Source of the DNA: Deltaproteobacteria bacterium
GTDB taxonomy: Bacteria; SAR324; XYD2-FULL-50-16
Length of the DNA: 47,543 bases
Assembly (NCBI GenBank): GCA_018645005.1
Contig: JABGPJ010000102.1
Span: 1-47,543 of the forward strand
Direction of reading: 5' to 3'
Made by a program: the position numbers and the translations under genes
The notes under the pieces: generated by a model
The model's database searches: none
What the model was told of the DNA's origin: nothing
What the model saw: only the letters and a program-made list of their open reading frames with translations
In this document: positions 1 to 9,581 of the stretch, in pieces
How the letters are laid out: each line of letters starts with the position of its first letter
Numbering within the stretch: the stretch's first letter is position 1

Positions 1-166
1 AACGTGACAGCGACGTGTTTCCTTTTCATTAATGGGAAACACTTGACTAATTTTTTAGCCGACCCTGAAGTACCATAGAGACTGGACATTTTGCAGACAA
101 AATGCCACAGCAACGCGTTTCCTTTTCATCAATGGGAAACACTTGAGTAATTTTTGAGCCGACCCT
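1..166 (-). repeat. R1 palindromic element, composite, cut by window start
   Basis: Reverse-strand copy of the repeat called R1 here. A full R1 unit is about 100 bp, runs from AGGGTCGGCTCATAAATTA to AACGATCCCT, and its two halves are imperfect inverted repeats. This copy holds two R1 left ends, one nested in the other, each carrying an extra hairpin segment (GTGTTTCC ... GGAAACAC). Its reverse complement is nearly identical to 17645-17815. It continues beyond the window. Confidence 0.8.
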
Positions 167-201
167 TAGTCACAATCGGTTGCCAGTGACAGAATTCCGA
201 T

Positions 202-322
202 CAGCAATGACCGGTTAGGTTTTTGCCAATCAAAAGCTGAATGATAAAACCCGTCTCTGCGCATAAGCTCGATCCAGGTTTCATCATTCAGCTTTCTGTA
301 AAAACCTGATCGGTCATTGCCG
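202..322. repeat. R2 palindromic element, uninterrupted copy
   Basis: A 121-bp element bounded by CAGCAATGaCCGGTTAGG and its inverted counterpart ending in CATTGC. The arms are imperfect inverted repeats around a short centre (CTCTGCGCATAAGCTCGATCC). A second copy at 20140-20375 has a further element inserted in exactly this centre, and a right half alone lies at 46339-46380. No coding capacity, so a MITE-like non-autonomous element is likely. Confidence 0.75.
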
Positions 323-333
323 AATGCCGATAC

Positions 334-867
334 CTATTTTTCCACCCGATAATGAAGCAGCAATGTCTGTCCGTTTGGAAGCCTGTCCACATTTAAAAGT
401 TTGAGTCGACAGATGTCTTGCAGCTGATTGGCCAAAGAAATTTCCGCCGGCAACAGGAGTGGTTCTATGGTCAGAAATAGTTCATCTACTTTATTAGCAT
501 CGAGAAAAATCGAGTTGGTCTTCGCCCCTCCCAACAGCGCAATGTGGGTGATCTTTTTTTTCTGCAATTGCTGACACACATCGAGGGCATCACCCTGGAT
601 AAAGGTGACCTGTTTATGGGGCCTGAATCGGGATAGATGATGGGTCAGGACAAAAAAATTGACCCCTCTGTATAGCCTGTCTTCGATAATCCGATATGTG
701 TTTGCGCCCATTAGAACGTTGCCAATAGACTGAATTTTTTCGAGCAACTGCTTACGGTCGTCAGGGGAGTTCCATTCAAACGAGTCCTGGTCCCTTTCCT
801 GAGAAATCATCCCATTCGCGGACATCACCATGATCAACGTTATCTTCAAACTGTCTTGGTTCTGCAT
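334..867 (-). CDS. RibD C-terminal/dihydrofolate reductase-like protein
   Basis: A 177-residue soluble protein with the RibD_C/DHFR-like fold: an N-terminal strand ending in MVMSANGMIS, a GNVLMGANTYRII segment that matches the family's helix after the nucleotide site, and ALLGGAKTNSIFL, the glycine-rich NADPH-binding loop of RibD-type reductases. Length fits a stand-alone family member (170-200 aa). The family reduces pteridine or pyrimidine substrates with NADPH. The substrate here is unknown and no riboflavin genes are nearby. ATG start follows an AGGGAAAACAG stretch. Monocistronic; its 3' end abuts an R2 repeat. Confidence 0.75.
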   Translation of the reverse strand: MQNQDSLKITLIMVMSANGMISQERDQDSFEWNSPDDRKQLLEKIQSIGNVLMGANTYRIIEDRLYRGVNFFVLTHHLSRFRPHKQVTFIQGDALDVCQQLQKKKITHIALLGGAKTNSIFLDANKVDELFLTIEPLLLPAEISLANQLQDICRLKLLNVDRLPNGQTLLLHYRVEK

Positions 868-1119
868 TGTCTGTTTTCCCTGATTGCGGATCGTGGGGAG
901 ATAGTTCTTTTTTCAAAGGCTGCATTTTTCAGACCGCTGGCAGATTATGCTTATTAACAAACTGATTATATTGTGCAGGAGTGTCGAAAGCAATTGAAAA
1001 ATCATATCCAATATGAGAAGAGTGTAAGCAAGGGAACATAACACTTGTATCGCATCCCTTGATTTACACAGGCAGCAGTCGTATCTCCTGATTTATTCAT
1101 TTTTCAAAAGAGGAACCAT

Positions 1120-1608
1120 ATGGACGGACAGGGAGTTAAAGAGAGTTTGATAACAATGTCACAAATCATGCAACCCACCGATGCCAATCTAGCCGGGAAT
1201 GTTCATGGTGGGGTCATTATGAAAATGATTGACAATGCAGCTGCCGTCACCGGGATCAGACACGCCAAAACCCACGTCGTCACCGCTTCCATTGACCGAC
1301 TCAGCTTTCATCATCCAGTTTATATCGGGGATCTGCTAACGATCAAAAGCAGCATTAACATGGTCGGGAACACCTCTCTGGAAGTCGGTGTCAGGGTTGA
1401 ATCGGAGAATATCATTGGCAGTCAGGTTCGTCATATCGCATCCGCTTATCTCACGTTTGTGGCTCTTGACAAGGATGGAAAACCGGCAAAGATTCCCCCG
1501 CTGATCATCAGGACGAAGGAGGAGGAGCGGCGCAACCTGGAAGCTCAAGCCAGAAAAAAGTTGCGCATGGCGGAACGGCAGGCTGAAGAAGAACATCAGC
1601 GGAGTTGA
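1120..1608 (+). CDS. acyl-CoA thioesterase, hotdog fold (YciA/ACOT type)
   Basis: A 162-residue protein of the acyl-CoA hydrolase hotdog family, which cleaves acyl-CoA to free acid and CoA in the cytoplasm. The core carries PTDANLAGNVHGGVIMKMID, the conserved stretch with the catalytic Asn/Asp region and the HGG turn before the long hotdog helix. The IDRLSFHHPVYIGDLL strand also matches the family. The last 35 residues are a charged helix (many Lys, Arg, Glu) beyond the fold. AAGAGGA about 10 nt upstream supports the ATG. Convergent with lon. Substrate chain length cannot be read from sequence. Confidence 0.85.
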   Translation: MDGQGVKESLITMSQIMQPTDANLAGNVHGGVIMKMIDNAAAVTGIRHAKTHVVTASIDRLSFHHPVYIGDLLTIKSSINMVGNTSLEVGVRVESENIIGSQVRHIASAYLTFVALDKDGKPAKIPPLIIRTKEEERRNLEAQARKKLRMAERQAEEEHQRS

Positions 1609-1696
1609 GAGTCAGAAAAATTGACAACTGCAATTTTCCTTCTGCCGGTGGATATCCAGTCGGGTCTTAATTGAACCGGCTATTGTAAGTCTTCCC

Positions 1697-4156
1697 TTAT
1701 TTTGGAAAACAGATCTTCAGCACTTGTTCAAAAGAGCTGACAAAATGGGCTGTGATACCCGCTTTGATATGATCGTCCAGATCTGTAAAATCCTTCTCAT
1801 TGTCTGCCGGAAACAGCAGGGTGGTCACTTTAGCTCTTTTGGCCCCGATCACCTTCTCTTTCAAACCACCAATCGGCATAACGATCCCACTCAGAGTAAG
1901 CTCGCCCGTCATAGCAGCGTTCTTGATAATGGGTTGGTTGGTCGCTAGGGAATAGAGTGAACAGGCCATGGTAATCCCTGCCGAGGGTCCGTCTTTTGGA
2001 GTGGCACCGGCGGGGACATGGAGATGTATAAAGTTTTCCTCGAGAAATTTGCGATGTTTTGGCTGTTTATCCAGCAGAGATTTGACATAGGTGTACGCAA
2101 TTTCAGATGACTCCACCATTACTTTCCCCAACTGTCCGGTCTGCTTAAAGCCTGCTCCCTTAGATCGGATATTGGTCGCTTCAATAAACAGAGTGGCGCC
2201 ACCCATGCTGGTATAGGCCAGCCCCATGATTACGCCTGCTCTTGGCTTTTTATAAACCTTTTCCTCGCTGAACATTCTTCTGCCCAACAGATCCGGAAGA
2301 TCATCGCGACCTATTTTTATCTGGGTCGACGAATCCTCAACAATCTTTCTGGTGCTTTTACGCAGAATCTTTTTGATACTGTTTTCCAGACTTCTGACGC
2401 CAGCTTCCCGGGCATAGCCGTCGATCATGTCTTTCAGTACGGGGGAGGGGATTTTGACCTGCTTTTTGTCTAAGCCATGCCGATCAAGCTGCTTGGGGAT
2501 CAGGAATTTTTTAGCGATCTCCATTTTCTCTTCCAGCACGTAACCGGAAAGGCGTATGATTTCCATCCTGTCCAAAAGCGGACCGGGAATTGTGTCGAGT
2601 TGGTTGGCCGTGCAGACGAACAGCACTTTGGAGAGGTCAAAGCGGACATCCATATAGTGATCCTGAAAATCTTTGTTCTGTTCGGGGTCCAGCACCTCCA
2701 GCAGGGCGGAAGCCGGATCCCCCTGGTAACTGGCGCCGATCTTGTCAATTTCATCCAGCATGATCACCGGATTTGATGAATTGCAGGTTTTAATAGCGTG
2801 AATGAATTTGCCTGGCAGCGCACCAATGTATGTTCGACGGTGCCCTTTGATTTCGGCCTCATCCCGCATCCCGCCCAGGGAAAATCGGTAAAATTTCCTG
2901 CCCAGCGACCTGGCAATAGACTGACCGATGGAGGTTTTCCCGACACCCGGGGCCCCGACCAGCAGAATGATGGAGCCGGCCAGATCCCCTTTGAGAACAC
3001 CGACTGATATGGTTTCCAGGATCCGGTCCTTGACGTCCTGCAGGCCGTAGTGATCTTTATTGAGAATTTTTGCCGCTTTATTAATATCCTTGTTGTCTTT
3101 GGTATACACTCCCCAGGGCAGAACAGTCAGCCAGTCCAGGTACGCCCGTGTCACATTGAACTCAGGTGATGACCGTTCCAGTACCTTCAGTTTCTCCATC
3201 TCCTCATCAATACGTGCTTTGACCTCATCCGATGTGAGTTTCAGACCTTTCAGGCGCTTCTCGAATTTTTCAAACTCGGTTTCGTTATCCCCTTTGGTCA
3301 GCCCCAGTTCCTTTTTTATCTCTTGCAGTTGCTGTTTCAGGAAGAATTCCCGCTGCTGGGTGGAGAGCCTCTCCTCAATCTGTTTGTTGATTTTTGCCTG
3401 AAGCTTTGAAATCTCAACCTCATTTTTTAACAGGACCAGAACCTCTTCAATCCGTTTGGGAACATCAATCAGTTCCAGGATACGTTGTAATTCCTGCCCC
3501 GATGTGGTTGTCATGGACGCAGACAGATCAGCCAGCATACCGGGTTGATTGACATCGACCTGCCCGATCAACATACTCAGTTGCTCTTTGAACAGCGGGT
3601 TTAAATTGACCAATTCTTTGATGATATTGATGACAGATATCGCATACGCCTTTAATTCATCTGTGACTTTCCCTTGTTCATCCTTTTTGTATTCAACATT
3701 CACCCGGATAAATGGTTTGATTGAGAGAACCTTCTGTATCTCAAACCGATCCAGAACATGGACCATGAGATGGATGAATTTACCATCCTTTCCAGAGACC
3801 TGCAGTACTTTTGCAATAACGCCAACTTTATGAAATTCTTCAATCTTTTCTGGAGGCTTGCGCTGCATCATCGCCATATGCGCGGTATCTTCTTTCTGCT
3901 CCCTGACTAGAATCAAACCCACATATTTAGAAGCACCATCAACCGCATCCAATAGCGCTCTGGACTCAGCGTTGTTACCCAGCACGATAGGTGCCATCAT
4001 TTTTGGTAACAGGGGGCGATCGAAAAGTGGGATAACAGCAAGGCTGGGTGGCAGGACGATATCCGCAACGACAATTGTTTTATCTTCTTCAGCTGTTTCC
4101 GCCCCATTTACCTGTTCGACTTCAACCTCCTCGACATCTTTTGGTTTTTTGGCCAT
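1697..4156 (-). CDS. lon: ATP-dependent Lon protease
   Basis: Full-length 819-residue Lon, a cytoplasmic AAA+ serine protease that degrades misfolded and regulatory proteins. Order: N-terminal substrate-binding LAN domain (residues about 35-230), coiled coil, AAA+ module with Walker A GAPGVGKT (401-408) and Walker B VIMLDEID (464-471), then the protease domain with Ser725 in PKDGPSAG and Lys768 in GGLKEK. The 43-residue Ser-Lys distance equals that of E. coli Lon. The first 30 residues form an acidic extension (VEEVEVEQ...EEDKT). A GGAAATA stretch precedes the ATG. No heat-shock operator was recognised in the 140 bp upstream. Confidence 0.97.
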   Translation of the reverse strand: MAKKPKDVEEVEVEQVNGAETAEEDKTIVVADIVLPPSLAVIPLFDRPLLPKMMAPIVLGNNAESRALLDAVDGASKYVGLILVREQKEDTAHMAMMQRKPPEKIEEFHKVGVIAKVLQVSGKDGKFIHLMVHVLDRFEIQKVLSIKPFIRVNVEYKKDEQGKVTDELKAYAISVINIIKELVNLNPLFKEQLSMLIGQVDVNQPGMLADLSASMTTTSGQELQRILELIDVPKRIEEVLVLLKNEVEISKLQAKINKQIEERLSTQQREFFLKQQLQEIKKELGLTKGDNETEFEKFEKRLKGLKLTSDEVKARIDEEMEKLKVLERSSPEFNVTRAYLDWLTVLPWGVYTKDNKDINKAAKILNKDHYGLQDVKDRILETISVGVLKGDLAGSIILLVGAPGVGKTSIGQSIARSLGRKFYRFSLGGMRDEAEIKGHRRTYIGALPGKFIHAIKTCNSSNPVIMLDEIDKIGASYQGDPASALLEVLDPEQNKDFQDHYMDVRFDLSKVLFVCTANQLDTIPGPLLDRMEIIRLSGYVLEEKMEIAKKFLIPKQLDRHGLDKKQVKIPSPVLKDMIDGYAREAGVRSLENSIKKILRKSTRKIVEDSSTQIKIGRDDLPDLLGRRMFSEEKVYKKPRAGVIMGLAYTSMGGATLFIEATNIRSKGAGFKQTGQLGKVMVESSEIAYTYVKSLLDKQPKHRKFLEENFIHLHVPAGATPKDGPSAGITMACSLYSLATNQPIIKNAAMTGELTLSGIVMPIGGLKEKVIGAKRAKVTTLLFPADNEKDFTDLDDHIKAGITAHFVSSFEQVLKICFPK

Positions 4157-4301
4157 ATATTATTTCCTGATTTTGTTGAAAAAACGATTGGATTGTGGAA
4201 TCGCCACATTTGCAATCCGTTTATATGGCGAAGGAATGTGAAAAAAGGGTGTCTTGTTTTTTGAATTATCTCTGATCAGATAGTTGTTTTTTTCCTGGCT
4301 A

Positions 4302-4478
4302 AGGGTTGGCTCATAAATTAGTCAAGTGTTTCCCATTAGTCGAGCGGTTCTCATTAGCGTCAAAGAAACGCGTTGCTGAAACGGAAACACGTTGTTTTCA
4401 CATTCTGTTTACAAAATGTCCAGTGCTTTGGGGGACTTTTGCAAACAGATTATGTGAAGTTATTTATGAACGATCCCT
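4302..4478 (+). repeat. R1 palindromic element with internal insertions
   Basis: Forward R1 copy between AGGGTTGG and CGATCCCT. Its left arm carries the GTGTTTCC hairpin segment, which is itself split by a segment containing CGAGCGGTTCTCATTAGCG. The same double insertion is found, in inverse orientation, at 11540-11620. The gap from 4157 to 4833 otherwise contains only the inverted-repeat element at 4531-4720; no small gene is evident there. Confidence 0.8.
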
Positions 4479-4530
4479 AAGACATATACAAAGTTATCAA
4501 ATCTCTTCTTCTATGTAAAACATGAATATA

Positions 4531-4720
4531 GTCGCAGCAGGGGCAATTGGTTCTCCCCTGCTATGTCCTGCTATAATTGAATTTAGGTATAAAATCTGAT
4601 CAATTTGCCAGAGCAAGGCACAAAGAACCATAATTACAAACATGTAGAATACTATTTTGGTTCCAATTTGACGTATTTATTGCATTTGCGAGCTAGAACC
4701 AATTCGCCCTGGGTCGCAGG
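4531..4720. repeat. 190-bp inverted-repeat element
   Basis: Outer arms GGGGCAATTGGTTCT (4540-4554) and AGAACCAATTCGCCCT (4695-4710) are inverted repeats with one gap, flanked outward by GTCGCAG on both sides. The interior is AT-rich and non-coding. No second copy was noticed in this window, so its mobility is a guess. Confidence 0.45.
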
Positions 4721-4833
4721 ACAAAATATTCAGGCATCTGCAAGATGCACTCTGGTCTAACTTGACTGAGCAATGGGGATAACCTATTCTTAAAAATTAG
4801 TTTAAATTAACCCCCCCCTTAAGTGAGCCCCAT

Positions 4834-6045
4834 TTGAAAGCTTCCAATTTCGATCAGCCCATACAAAAAAAGATGGCGACATTGTATAGTCGTCAGTTTT
4901 TTATTTTGTGGATTGCCAACTTCTTTGTTGTCATGAGCCTGGGTAGTTTTTTTCTTTTCCCGCTCTTTATTACCCAAAATGGCGGCAGTAAATCTGATAT
5001 CGGCATTCTGATGGGGGCAATGATGCTCTCATCTGTTTTGTTCAGGCCCTGGGTGTCCCAGATGGTCGATCATTTTGGTCGCAAAAGAATTTTCTCCCTG
5101 GGAACGCTGATTCTGATCGGTGTCCCGGCGGCTCACATTTTATTCGAAGGGGATATTTCGGGTTATTACAGTTTACTGGTGGTGGCCCGGATCGTCCATG
5201 GTATTGGGATCTCGATTGGTTTTACAGCTGCTTACACCTTTATCTCTGACATCGTACCCGATAGTCGTTTGAACGAGGGGTTGGGGATTTTTGGACTTAA
5301 CGGGCTCATCGGGATCGCAGTTGGACCCGCCATTTCGGAACCCATTATCAACCATTTCGGATTTGATGCCTTCTTCCTGACTGCAGCTTCGATGGCGTTT
5401 ATTTCTTTGATTCTACAGCAGTTCTTGCGCGAAACCTTTGTTTTGAAGACCTCCGGAAATAAGAGTGTGTCTTTTTTTTCAGTCCTGAGAAGAAGAAAAA
5501 CACTGGGTGTCGGCATGGTTTCCATTTTTTTCGGGATGGGGTTGGCGACTCAGAGTGGTTTTATATCTCCCTATGTTCAGTTTTTAGGGCTGCCAACCAT
5601 TTCAATCTTCTTTCTAAGCTATTCGGGCGGCGCAATCCTGACCCGTGTATTTGGAGCGAAGATAGCGGATCGTATCGGCGAGGAGACCATTGTGCCTTGG
5701 GCCATTGGAATCAATGCGATCGGGTATCTTATTCTATTGATCGTCAACAGCAGCGGCATGTTGTTAGTTGCCGGATTGGTGACAGGGGCGGGACACGGAT
5801 TTCTATTCCCCTGTTTAAACGCCTTGGCAATTCGAAACGAACCCGCTCATATTCGGGGAAAGATCAGCGGCATCTTCACCGGATCCATTGATGCAGGAAA
5901 CCTGTTAGGTTCTTTGTTGTTGGGGTATATTGGTGATTGGTTCGGGTATCGTCCGCTTTTTTTTACCACGTTCTTGATTCTGATGATTGGTTTGCTGTCA
6001 TTTATGGGCTTTCTAAAAAAGGCAATTTTGCGAACGGATCGTTGA
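4834..6045 (+). CDS. MFS transporter
   Basis: A 403-residue, about 12-TM major facilitator protein of the inner membrane. The loop after TM2 holds SQMVDHFGRKR, the MFS motif A (G-x-x-x-D-R-x-G-R-K/R) in slightly altered form, and the second half repeats it weakly (AKIADRIGEE). The annotated start is TTG; an in-frame ATG at 4873 would give 390 aa and removes only a polar 13-residue leader. Neither has a strong ribosome site, so the start is open. No substrate motif or transport partner is adjacent. The next gene, 50 bp downstream, is a HAD phosphatase and may be cotranscribed. Confidence 0.85.
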   Translation: MKASNFDQPIQKKMATLYSRQFFILWIANFFVVMSLGSFFLFPLFITQNGGSKSDIGILMGAMMLSSVLFRPWVSQMVDHFGRKRIFSLGTLILIGVPAAHILFEGDISGYYSLLVVARIVHGIGISIGFTAAYTFISDIVPDSRLNEGLGIFGLNGLIGIAVGPAISEPIINHFGFDAFFLTAASMAFISLILQQFLRETFVLKTSGNKSVSFFSVLRRRKTLGVGMVSIFFGMGLATQSGFISPYVQFLGLPTISIFFLSYSGGAILTRVFGAKIADRIGEETIVPWAIGINAIGYLILLIVNSSGMLLVAGLVTGAGHGFLFPCLNALAIRNEPAHIRGKISGIFTGSIDAGNLLGSLLLGYIGDWFGYRPLFFTTFLILMIGLLSFMGFLKKAILRTDR

Positions 6046-6095
6046 AGAGAACTCAATCATAAACTAGAAATTTCAAACCATTCAAGAGAGTAAAG

Positions 6096-6737
6096 ATGAT
6101 AAAAGCTGTTTTGTGGGATTTCGGTGGCGTTATTACTTCCAGCCCTTTTGACGCATTTAACCGTTTTGAATCTGAAAATGGCATACCCAAGGACTTTATC
6201 CGGGGTATCAATGCAACAAACCCGACTACAAATGCCTGGGCACAGTTCGAAAGCAGCCAGATTTCCATCGAGGAATTCGATCGATTATTTGAAGTGGAAT
6301 CCAAAGCCGCGGGCTATGCCATTGAAGGCCATAAAGTTCTTCTTCTGCTGGCCGGAGATGTGCGACCGGAGATGGTAGCCGCGTTGAAAACCTGCAAAGC
6401 CAATTTCAAAATCGGGTGTATTACCAACAACGTCAAATCTGACAAGGGAACTGCCATTCCGCAGACCACAGAAAAACAGGCACAGATGATAGAAATTATG
6501 CAGCTCTTTGACGAAGTAATTGAATCCAGTATAGAAGGAATTCGAAAACCCGATCCGGGAATCTACCAGATCGCCCTGGAACGGATGAATGTGAAAGCAG
6601 ATGAGTGCGTTTTTCTGGATGATCTTGGCATTAATCTCAAACCAGCCCGAGCCCTGGGAATGCAAACGATCAAGGTGCTTAACGGTCGACAGGCCCTGGA
6701 AGAATTGGAACAACACACCGGTTTGAAGCTGATCTAA
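6096..6737 (+). CDS. HAD-family hydrolase (epoxide-hydrolase N-domain type)
   Basis: A 213-residue haloacid dehalogenase-superfamily phosphatase. Motif I is WDFGGVIT with nucleophile Asp8 but Gly10 where phosphatases usually have a second Asp, the variant seen in the N-terminal domain of soluble epoxide hydrolase and ACAD10/11. Motif II is the Thr in CITNN, motif III the Lys in IRKPDPGIY, motif IV FLDDLGINL. The missing +2 Asp may mean weak or altered phosphatase activity. Cytoplasmic. Starts 50 bp after the MFS gene; a GAGAG stretch precedes the ATG. Confidence 0.85.
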   Translation: MIKAVLWDFGGVITSSPFDAFNRFESENGIPKDFIRGINATNPTTNAWAQFESSQISIEEFDRLFEVESKAAGYAIEGHKVLLLLAGDVRPEMVAALKTCKANFKIGCITNNVKSDKGTAIPQTTEKQAQMIEIMQLFDEVIESSIEGIRKPDPGIYQIALERMNVKADECVFLDDLGINLKPARALGMQTIKVLNGRQALEELEQHTGLKLI

Positions 6738-6860
6738 ATTCCATTGTCAAAAAAACATCATTTCATATAGGACTCTCACACCAATATCAAAATAGAAGTT
6801 GCGCGGGCCCCTAAGGAATCGTCTGAATATCGAGTTTACCGAAATAGAACTAAATACTGC

Positions 6861-6890
6861 TTGACATCAAAAAGTTGAATTCTCTATCAT
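6861..6890 (+). promoter_or_regulatory. sigma-70 type promoter for the outer-membrane protein gene
   Basis: TTGACA (6861-6866), 18-nt spacer, TATCAT (6885-6890). It lies 124 bp upstream of the start at 7014, leaving a leader that contains a nine-codon ORF with its own ribosome site. Confidence 0.6.
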
Positions 6891-6949
6891 TTCTTTGGTC
6901 TAACTAGAAGGTTCGATGATCTCTACAGAGATATTTTTTTTCGGAGAAA

Positions 6950-6979
6950 ATGATGACTGACTCTAAGAGGACCCCGTGA
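6950..6979 (+). CDS. possible nine-codon leader ORF
   Basis: ATG-ATG-ACT...CCG-TGA, nine sense codons, preceded by CGGAG with 3-4 nt spacing. It ends 34 nt before the start at 7014 and could act as a leader peptide. The ribosome site is good, but nothing else supports expression. Confidence 0.25.
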   Translation: MMTDSKRTP

Positions 6980-7013
6980 TCCATAACCTGAAGCCGATGA
7001 TTAGGAGGTGAAC

Positions 7014-8255
7014 TTGAAATTGCAAAAATTCATGGTATCCGCGCTGTTTCTGGTCATAAGTATGTGCGCTTTCGAGAGTGCGTCTGCAGCCGATGAAAGT
7101 CTTGCCAGAGGCAATCCTGGTATCCTGATTTTCAGTTTTTCCCATGGACCTGAAACAGAAACCCAAATGGCGCAGGGTGAATTGAAAATTGTGATCAGCG
7201 CCTTTGAAAATATAACAGCCATCCATATCAACGGAAAAGAGATTGACTTTAACAAGGATACAAAAGTCGATATCGGCCACCCATTTAAGCTCCTAACAGG
7301 ACGGAATGAGTTTCTGGTAGTTGTCAAAACCGAAAATGAAACACAACAAAAAAGGTTTGTTATTCACTATGGCAAGAAACAGAAGCCGCAGAAGTCTGCA
7401 TTGCAGTTGATCGGACTTGTAAACAATTCCTATCTGGACAATGTCACCAGTGTTGTCGATGGAGGCAACGAAAAAAGCGGATCCAAAATTTCACTGACTT
7501 TAGTTCCCATCTATAACCTTTATTCCGGTCAGTTCTCTGAGCTAAAAATCAAGGGTATTGTCTTGCGGGAAAAATTTTCAGCAAAAGCGTTTTCAAGTAA
7601 CGAAGTATCCTACACCAAGATGGCGCTTGAGTGGAAAAACAAGAATACTTTCCTTGGGGAAATCAAAGCTGAAGCTGGAATCAACGATGTACGGACAGAT
7701 AACAACAATCCCCTCTTAGGCGAGGATGAATCGATATCCGAGTATTATGCGTCCGGCATGATGGCCAGAAAACTCGGCCAGAAATTCAAGTGGGATATGA
7801 AGCTGGAATATAAAGTCAAAGACTCCAAGGCCGAATTCACCAATCTCAATAATGACGCTGATGCTGCTGTTTCAGCGATGAATGCACGATTTCATTTCAA
7901 ATTGAGCGGCTTCAAAGGAACAGGAAAGCTGGGTTACAAAACAAACGATGCCAAGGGAAAATACAAAGATAGTTCAACGAGTAAACTAGGATTCAATGCG
8001 TCTTATCCTTTTGAACAATATACGCCAGCCTTGGGTTATGACACCAAACTGACCGCAATGAAGATCGCTGACCCATTCAACGGCAACATCAAACAAGAGG
8101 ATATGACGAGTGTCATAACCCTGAAACTTGGATATCAGATTTTCAAAACCAGTCATATCGCCTTCAAACTAAAATACAAGCAGCAGACTTCCAACGTAGC
8201 AACCTCTGAATACAGCGCCAAAGAGACCATTTTGTCATATACACACGTTTTTTAA
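7014..8255 (+). CDS. exported beta-barrel-like outer-membrane protein
   Basis: About 413 residues; family not recognised. The perfect ribosome site AGGAGGTG (7003-7010) places the start at TTG 7014, giving a signal peptide with Lys near the N-terminus, a hydrophobic core and the cleavage-like end SASA-ADES. Residues 30-120 resemble an Ig-like strand domain (AIHINGKEI, LLTGRNEFLVVVK). The remainder is alternating polar/aromatic beta strands with many Lys and Asp turns, ending in YTHVF. A C-terminal Phe preceded by alternating hydrophobics is the BAM recognition signature of barrels. Transcribed alone from the promoter at 6861. Could be a porin-like channel; the cargo is unknown. Confidence 0.7.
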   Translation: MKLQKFMVSALFLVISMCAFESASAADESLARGNPGILIFSFSHGPETETQMAQGELKIVISAFENITAIHINGKEIDFNKDTKVDIGHPFKLLTGRNEFLVVVKTENETQQKRFVIHYGKKQKPQKSALQLIGLVNNSYLDNVTSVVDGGNEKSGSKISLTLVPIYNLYSGQFSELKIKGIVLREKFSAKAFSSNEVSYTKMALEWKNKNTFLGEIKAEAGINDVRTDNNNPLLGEDESISEYYASGMMARKLGQKFKWDMKLEYKVKDSKAEFTNLNNDADAAVSAMNARFHFKLSGFKGTGKLGYKTNDAKGKYKDSSTSKLGFNASYPFEQYTPALGYDTKLTAMKIADPFNGNIKQEDMTSVITLKLGYQIFKTSHIAFKLKYKQQTSNVATSEYSAKETILSYTHVF

Positions 8256-8295
8256 GCCGGATTGTCCGGAACCAGCCATCTCGCAAATTGGAACC

Positions 8296-8805
8296 TCAGG
8301 AACATTCATTGATCAATTCAAAATACTGCTCATTCACCGTCTGACCCCATTGAACACCACTCTGCTGCTTGATCAGGTGGAAGCCGGATTTCTCATATAG
8401 ATGCCGGGCCGCACTCAGTCCCTCAAAAGTCCAGAGATAGGTTTTTTTGTAACCCTTTCTTTTACAAAAATCGACTACCAACCTCATAAGTTCCCTGCCG
8501 ATTCCTTTACCCCTTATAACATCAGAAATAATAAACCACCTGAGGTGAGCCCCTTCATTTTCAGCATTGATTCCATCTATGGCAACCGCACCTTCAATAC
8601 GTCCGTTCACAGTGGCAATCCAGAGACCATCGCTGTCTTTATTAAATCGTTGCAGAAATTCTGAGAGTTCTGTGGCAACCTTTGCCTCAAAATAGAGCCC
8701 AAATCCCCAGTGAGCGTGATAGTACAACCCATGAAGTTCGGCAATTCTGCCAATTGAACCCGGGATGTACCCACTTTCTATCTTAAATCCTGCTAAACTT
8801 GTCAT
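8296..8805 (-). CDS. GNAT-family N-acetyltransferase
   Basis: A 169-residue GNAT enzyme that would transfer acetyl from acetyl-CoA to an amine. The acetyl-CoA loop is VIRGKGIGRELMR (R/Q-x-x-G-x-G/A), followed by a helix and the LWTFEGLSAARHLYEKSGF strand-helix typical of the C-terminal half. I place the start at the ATG at 8805, because GGAGAG lies just upstream of it. An earlier TTG would overlap that ribosome site. The acceptor is unknown. Convergent with the outer-membrane protein gene. Confidence 0.85.
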   Translation of the reverse strand: MTSLAGFKIESGYIPGSIGRIAELHGLYYHAHWGFGLYFEAKVATELSEFLQRFNKDSDGLWIATVNGRIEGAVAIDGINAENEGAHLRWFIISDVIRGKGIGRELMRLVVDFCKRKGYKKTYLWTFEGLSAARHLYEKSGFHLIKQQSGVQWGQTVNEQYFELINECS

Positions 8806-8898
8806 GACAGGTCTCTCCAACGGGGAACAGCTTTAATGGCGCTTGCCCGGGTTACTTGCAAGCCCTCAGCGAAGCGCATGAAACTCCTGTTCAAACTC

Positions 8899-9001
8899 AG
8901 GGATCGTTAAAAAATATCTTCACATAATCTGTTTGCTGAAGTCCCAAAAGCACTGGACATTTTGCAAACAGAATGTGAATTATTTTTTAAGCCGCCCCTT
9001 A
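8899..9001 (-). repeat. R1 palindromic element, simple copy
   Basis: Simple 103-bp R1 unit in reverse orientation, AGGGATCGTT to GCCGCCCCT, without internal insertions. The arms CACATAATCTGTTTG and CAAACAGAATGTG show the long hairpin. Confidence 0.8.
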
Positions 9002-9140
9002 GAGCGGAGTTTTCGATTTATTCATAACAACTCGGACAATGTTATCTGAGGTCCATGTTAACCACTTTCCGTAAATAAATCTAAGTCGGGGGGCTATTTT
9101 TTGAAATATTTTCTGTTTTTCTGGTGTATTAGTACGTAAT

Positions 9141-9392
9141 CAATCATTAACTTAGGCACCAAGTCCCGTGTCTGATATGGTCCCGTTGCAATTGCATAAA
9201 GGTTTTAAGATGATCTGTAAGCCGCTGCTGCAATTTTCGCAGCTTGCTTTCGCTGAAATCCCGAGCTTGCTTCGCTCAAACAGGCGGGATTTCGTACGCT
9301 CAATTTCGTTAAGATCATCTAAAAACTCCTCCAAGCAATTGAAAAGGGCTCATAACAGACACTCCGTATTCTAATAAACCTTAAGTTAATTG
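9141..9392. repeat. palindromic element with 10-bp flanking direct repeats
   Basis: The ends CAATCATTAACTTAGG and CCTTAAGTTAATTG are imperfect inverted repeats. The element is bounded exactly by AGTACGTAAT on both sides (9131-9140 and 9393-9402), which looks like a target-site duplication. An R3-like palindrome (9196-9332) fills its centre. The 8806-9581 gap otherwise shows only the R1 copy and no credible gene. Confidence 0.55.
9196..9332. repeat. R3-like palindromic element
   Basis: The arms GGTTTTAAGATGATCT and AGATCATCTAAAAACTCC are inverted repeats. The interior phrase TTCGCTCAAACAGGCGGG recurs in altered form in R3 at 20203-20315 (CTCGCTCAAACAAGGC), followed in both by TTTCG.TACGCT. 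Non-coding, MITE-like, sitting inside the larger element at 9141-9392. Confidence 0.5.
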
Positions 9393-9581
9393 AGTACGTA
9401 ATTGAATTAAAAATTTGAATTGAATGTGCAGGGGATAGACCACAATTATCGGGCTGACAGTGAACAGGTTATTTGTATTCCCCGGTCATCGCCGAATTGT
9501 GAACTGAAAATCTGTTGTTTGATCTAGCCGTCAGCCTGTTTCTGACTGTATCGCGTTGATCATATTAAATGAAGGGAATTT

